DNA of 64,000 bases from Candidatus Enterococcus murrayae (lineage in GTDB: Bacteria; Bacillota; Bacilli; Lactobacillales; Enterococcaceae), in the NCBI RefSeq assembly GCF_017315985.1, contig NZ_JAFLVR010000024.1:1-64000 (forward strand), in the 5' to 3' direction. Positions 61,944-64,000 of this stretch are shown here, piece by piece (positions within the stretch are counted from its first letter, which is position 1; the number at the start of each line of letters is the position of its first letter). The translations under genes and the position numbers were made by a program. The notes beneath the pieces were generated by a model, which saw only the letters and a program-made list of their open reading frames with translations, did not search any database and was not told the origin of the DNA.

Positions 61944-62027
61944 AAAAAAACCTCCCTAGCTTTAAGCTAATTTTATGGTCATTATATCAAAATGGAAATC
62001 AAAAGGAAATCACCGCTCTCTAACCAT

Positions 62028-62137
62028 TTGTTCGCTTTATAGGGTTATGTTAAAATGGACAAGATGAAAAAGGATGTTCGTCCAGCTTTTCACAGACTTA
62101 TAATTAAACGGATTTGAAAGAAAGTTTAAGCGGACGA
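62028..62137 (+). promoter_or_regulatory. map promoter and structured leader
   Basis: -35 TTGTTC (62028-62033), 17-nt spacer, -10 TAAAAT (62051-62056). The leader of about 150 nt contains nested arms TCGTCC (62078-62083)/GGACGA (62132-62137) and TTAAAC (62104-62109)/GTTTAA (62124-62129). No known riboswitch is recognised. The remaining part to 62211 and the segment 61944-62027 hold nothing else. Confidence 0.45.
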
Positions 62138-62211
62138 TCTGGATAAATATTTTCACCAGAAGAATAAGGACAAAATAATTAGTAGAATTATCAATATGAG
62201 GAGTCGAGAAC

Positions 62212-62976
62212 ATGATCACATTAAAATCACCCCGTGAAGTAGAAATGATGAATGAATCAGGCGAATTACTGGCGGATGTCCATCGTCATTTGCGGGATTT
62301 TATAAAACCAGGAATTACTAGTATGGATATTGAAAATTTTGTACGGGACTTTATTGAAAGTCATGGCGGTGTGGCAGCACAAATAGGCTTTGAGGGCTAT
62401 GAGTACGCGACCTGCTGCAGTATCAATGATGAAATTTGTCATGGTTTTCCAAGAAAGAAGCCATTAAAGAATGGCGACCTGATTAAAGTCGACATGTGTG
62501 TCGAATACAAAGGAGCAATGTCTGATTCCTGCTGGTCATACGCTGTAGGTGAAGCGTCACCCGAGATCAAACGATTAATGGAAGTTACTAAAAAGGCGAT
62601 GTATCTTGGAATTGAACAAGCACAGGTTGGAAACCGCATCGGCGATATTGGTCACGCGATCCAAACCTATGCTGAAGGCGAGGGCTTCTCAGTTGTGCGT
62701 GATTTTGTTGGACATGGCATTGGACCGACTATCCATGAAGAGCCTGCGATTCCGCATTACGGTGTTGCTGGAAAAGGCTTGCGGCTAAAGGAAGGTATGG
62801 TTATTACGATCGAACCGATGATTAATACTGGAGATTGGCAAATGAAGATGGATCCGAATGGCTGGACTGCGTATACGCGTGATGGCGGCTGGTGTGCTCA
62901 ATATGAACATACATTGGCGATTACAAAAGAAGGACCAAAAATTTTAACTTCACAAGGTGAAGAAGGAACGTATTAG
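62212..62976 (+). CDS. map: Methionine aminopeptidase type I
   Basis: Map (254 aa) removes the initiator methionine with two metal ions. M24 metal ligands are visible: the two Asp residues in KVDMCVEYKGAMSDSCW, the His in GHGIGPTIHEEP, and the two Glu residues in TIEPMIN and QYEHTLAIT. The Cys/His near ICHGFP sits in the substrate pocket. There is no N-terminal zinc finger, as usual in bacteria. A ribosome site GAGGAG precedes the ATG. The 3' end is followed by the YihY gene after 15 nt. Confidence 0.96.
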   Translation: MITLKSPREVEMMNESGELLADVHRHLRDFIKPGITSMDIENFVRDFIESHGGVAAQIGFEGYEYATCCSINDEICHGFPRKKPLKNGDLIKVDMCVEYKGAMSDSCWSYAVGEASPEIKRLMEVTKKAMYLGIEQAQVGNRIGDIGHAIQTYAEGEGFSVVRDFVGHGIGPTIHEEPAIPHYGVAGKGLRLKEGMVITIEPMINTGDWQMKMDPNGWTAYTRDGGWCAQYEHTLAITKEGPKILTSQGEEGTY

Positions 62977-62991
62977 GACGACGAGGATTTT

Positions 62992-63915
62992 ATGGGACCA
63001 ATAGATAAAATTAAAAAGAATAAGAAATTAATGGATTTTATCCAATCGATCCAAAAGCATTTAGCAGAAACAGAAATAGGCGACCGCTCTGTGGTAGTCG
63101 CCTATTATTTATTGCTGTCATTTTTTCCAATCTTGATTATTGTTGGCAATTTGCTGCCCTACTTTAATATCACTCCAGAAACAGTTCTGCCATATTTAAG
63201 TGAAGCCATTCCGCCAAATGTTTTTAGTTTTTTAAAGCCGGCGATTACTGGTTTGTTAGAAAATACTTCCGGCGGTATGCTTTCTATCTCGGTTCTGGCC
63301 GCTTTGTGGTCATCTAGTCGAGGAATTAATGCGCTGCAAACAGCGTTGAACCGGGCCTATGGTGTCGAAGACCGTGGGAATTTTGTTATCAGCCGTATTG
63401 TCTCGGTGGGCATTGTGGGCATTTTAATGATGGCGATCATTGCTGTCGCGCTGTTTTTTAGTGCAGGTCAAGTAATTTTAGATGCTTTACAGCAATTATT
63501 ACGTTTTTCACCAGATATCATCGATACATTCTTGGCTTTGCGCTGGCCAGTGACATTGATTGGGTTGCTGGTTATCTTAGGTGGTTTATATATCGTTATC
63601 CCTAATGCGCATGTACGGATAAAATATGCACTTCCCGGAACAATTTTTGCGACAGTTGGTTGGATCGTTTTAGCACAAGGATTCAGTATCTATGCCCAGA
63701 CTTTTGCTCAACGAGTTTCTGGTTACCAAATCATCGGGAGTTTCATAGTTTTGATGTTTTGGCTGAATTTTGCCGCGACGATTATTATTTTAGGCGGTGT
63801 GTTAAACGTGGCAATTGAAGAATATCGTACAGGTCAAGAAGTCACAGAAGGATCAAATCGTGTTAATAAATGGTTTAACAAGTTGAAGGATCGTTTCATT
63901 AAAAAGAAAAAATAA
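62992..63915 (+). CDS. YihY/BrkB-family membrane protein
   Basis: The 307-aa protein has six membrane helices and the family segments VVAYYLLLSFFPILIIV (helix 1), LAALWSSSRGINALQTALNRAYG and MFWLNFAATIIILGGVLN (last helix). The C-terminus is basic and cytoplasmic. The family was once misassigned as RNase BN; its function is unknown, with suggestions of transport. It is co-directional with map. Confidence 0.92.
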   Translation: MGPIDKIKKNKKLMDFIQSIQKHLAETEIGDRSVVVAYYLLLSFFPILIIVGNLLPYFNITPETVLPYLSEAIPPNVFSFLKPAITGLLENTSGGMLSISVLAALWSSSRGINALQTALNRAYGVEDRGNFVISRIVSVGIVGILMMAIIAVALFFSAGQVILDALQQLLRFSPDIIDTFLALRWPVTLIGLLVILGGLYIVIPNAHVRIKYALPGTIFATVGWIVLAQGFSIYAQTFAQRVSGYQIIGSFIVLMFWLNFAATIIILGGVLNVAIEEYRTGQEVTEGSNRVNKWFNKLKDRFIKKKK

Positions 63916-63947
63916 TCTCAAGAATTTTGAAAGATTTTAGGAGAGCC

Positions 63948-63975
63948 TTGTAAAGAGTGGTCAATCCTATATAAT
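63948..63975 (+). promoter_or_regulatory. Promoter for a gene beyond the window
   Basis: -35 TTGTAA (63948-63953), 16-nt spacer, -10 TATAAT (63970-63975). A GGCAGGTGG-like ribosome site lies at the end of the window (63991-63999), so a rightward gene probably begins just outside. Confidence 0.6.
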
Positions 63976-64000
63976 AATTTTAGTAAAAAGGCAGGTGGCA

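Noticed and set aside
61778-62023. Plus-strand 81-aa frame over the flavodoxin gene
   Set aside because: Arg/Leu-rich shadow of the flavodoxin codons; no ribosome site.
62055-62117. 20-codon open frame in the map leader (starts ATGGACAAG)
   Set aside because: Its ATG overlaps the -10 and has no ribosome site, so it is unlikely to be transcribed from its first codon.

Overview
The window reads as a chromosomal segment of a low-GC Gram-positive coccus, most likely Enterococcus (Enterococcaceae). The support is: the gene order efp-yqhY-nusB-folD-xseAB-ispA-tlyA-argR-recN followed by a full division and cell wall cluster mraZ-rsmH-ftsL-pbp2X-mraY-murD-murG-divIB-ftsA-ftsZ-ylmE-sepF-ylmG-ylmH-divIVA and a T-box-led ileS; WxL-type surface protein genes; and strong AGGAGG ribosome sites. 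The species cannot be fixed by reading alone. No insertion sequence, prophage, CRISPR array or rRNA was seen. There is one tRNA gene.

Layout. 1-5.3 kb: an unknown gene pair, then three short leftward operons headed by TetR and PadR regulators (TetR with an exported M23 peptidase and a YdeI protein; PadR with an AraC-like regulator and a PhnB-like VOC protein), each with a readable promoter and operator. 5.3-9.3 kb: a WxL surface-protein locus, with a leftward three-gene operon (small membrane protein with a decayed sorting motif, WxL protein, DUF916/DUF3324 protein) divergent from a large WxL protein. 9.5-14.5 kb: a complete rnfCDGEAB operon, which is unexpected in this order. 14.5-19.6 kb: two convergent YieK/NagB-like paralogues, one with altered active-site loops; an MFS exporter with a PadR regulator and operator; a degenerate soluble LCP-like protein; and a GlsB-like membrane protein. 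19.7-47.6 kb: conserved housekeeping genes, then the division and wall cluster, with MraZ-type 10-bp repeats before mraZ and a 38-codon DUF4044-type gene between recN and the cluster. 47.7-56.3 kb: zwf, a DtxR/MntR-family regulator and divergent glutamate synthase genes gltBD. 56.3-64 kb: DUF4828, sfsA, a Gfo/Idh/MocA oxidoreductase, a DEVD-box helicase, tRNA-Arg(CCU), aminopeptidase pepS, flavodoxin, map and a YihY/BrkB membrane protein.

How it fits together. The 20-47 kb block supplies translation, isoprenoid precursors for lipid II, lipid II synthesis and the divisome. The accessory left end deals with the surface (WxL, M23) and with redox (Rnf would couple reduced ferredoxin and NAD to an ion gradient). 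Zwf makes NADPH, which glutamate synthase consumes; the metal-responsive regulator between them is a plausible but unproven link. All calls come from reading sequence and translations. Nothing was aligned or searched, and base-composition remarks are by eye.
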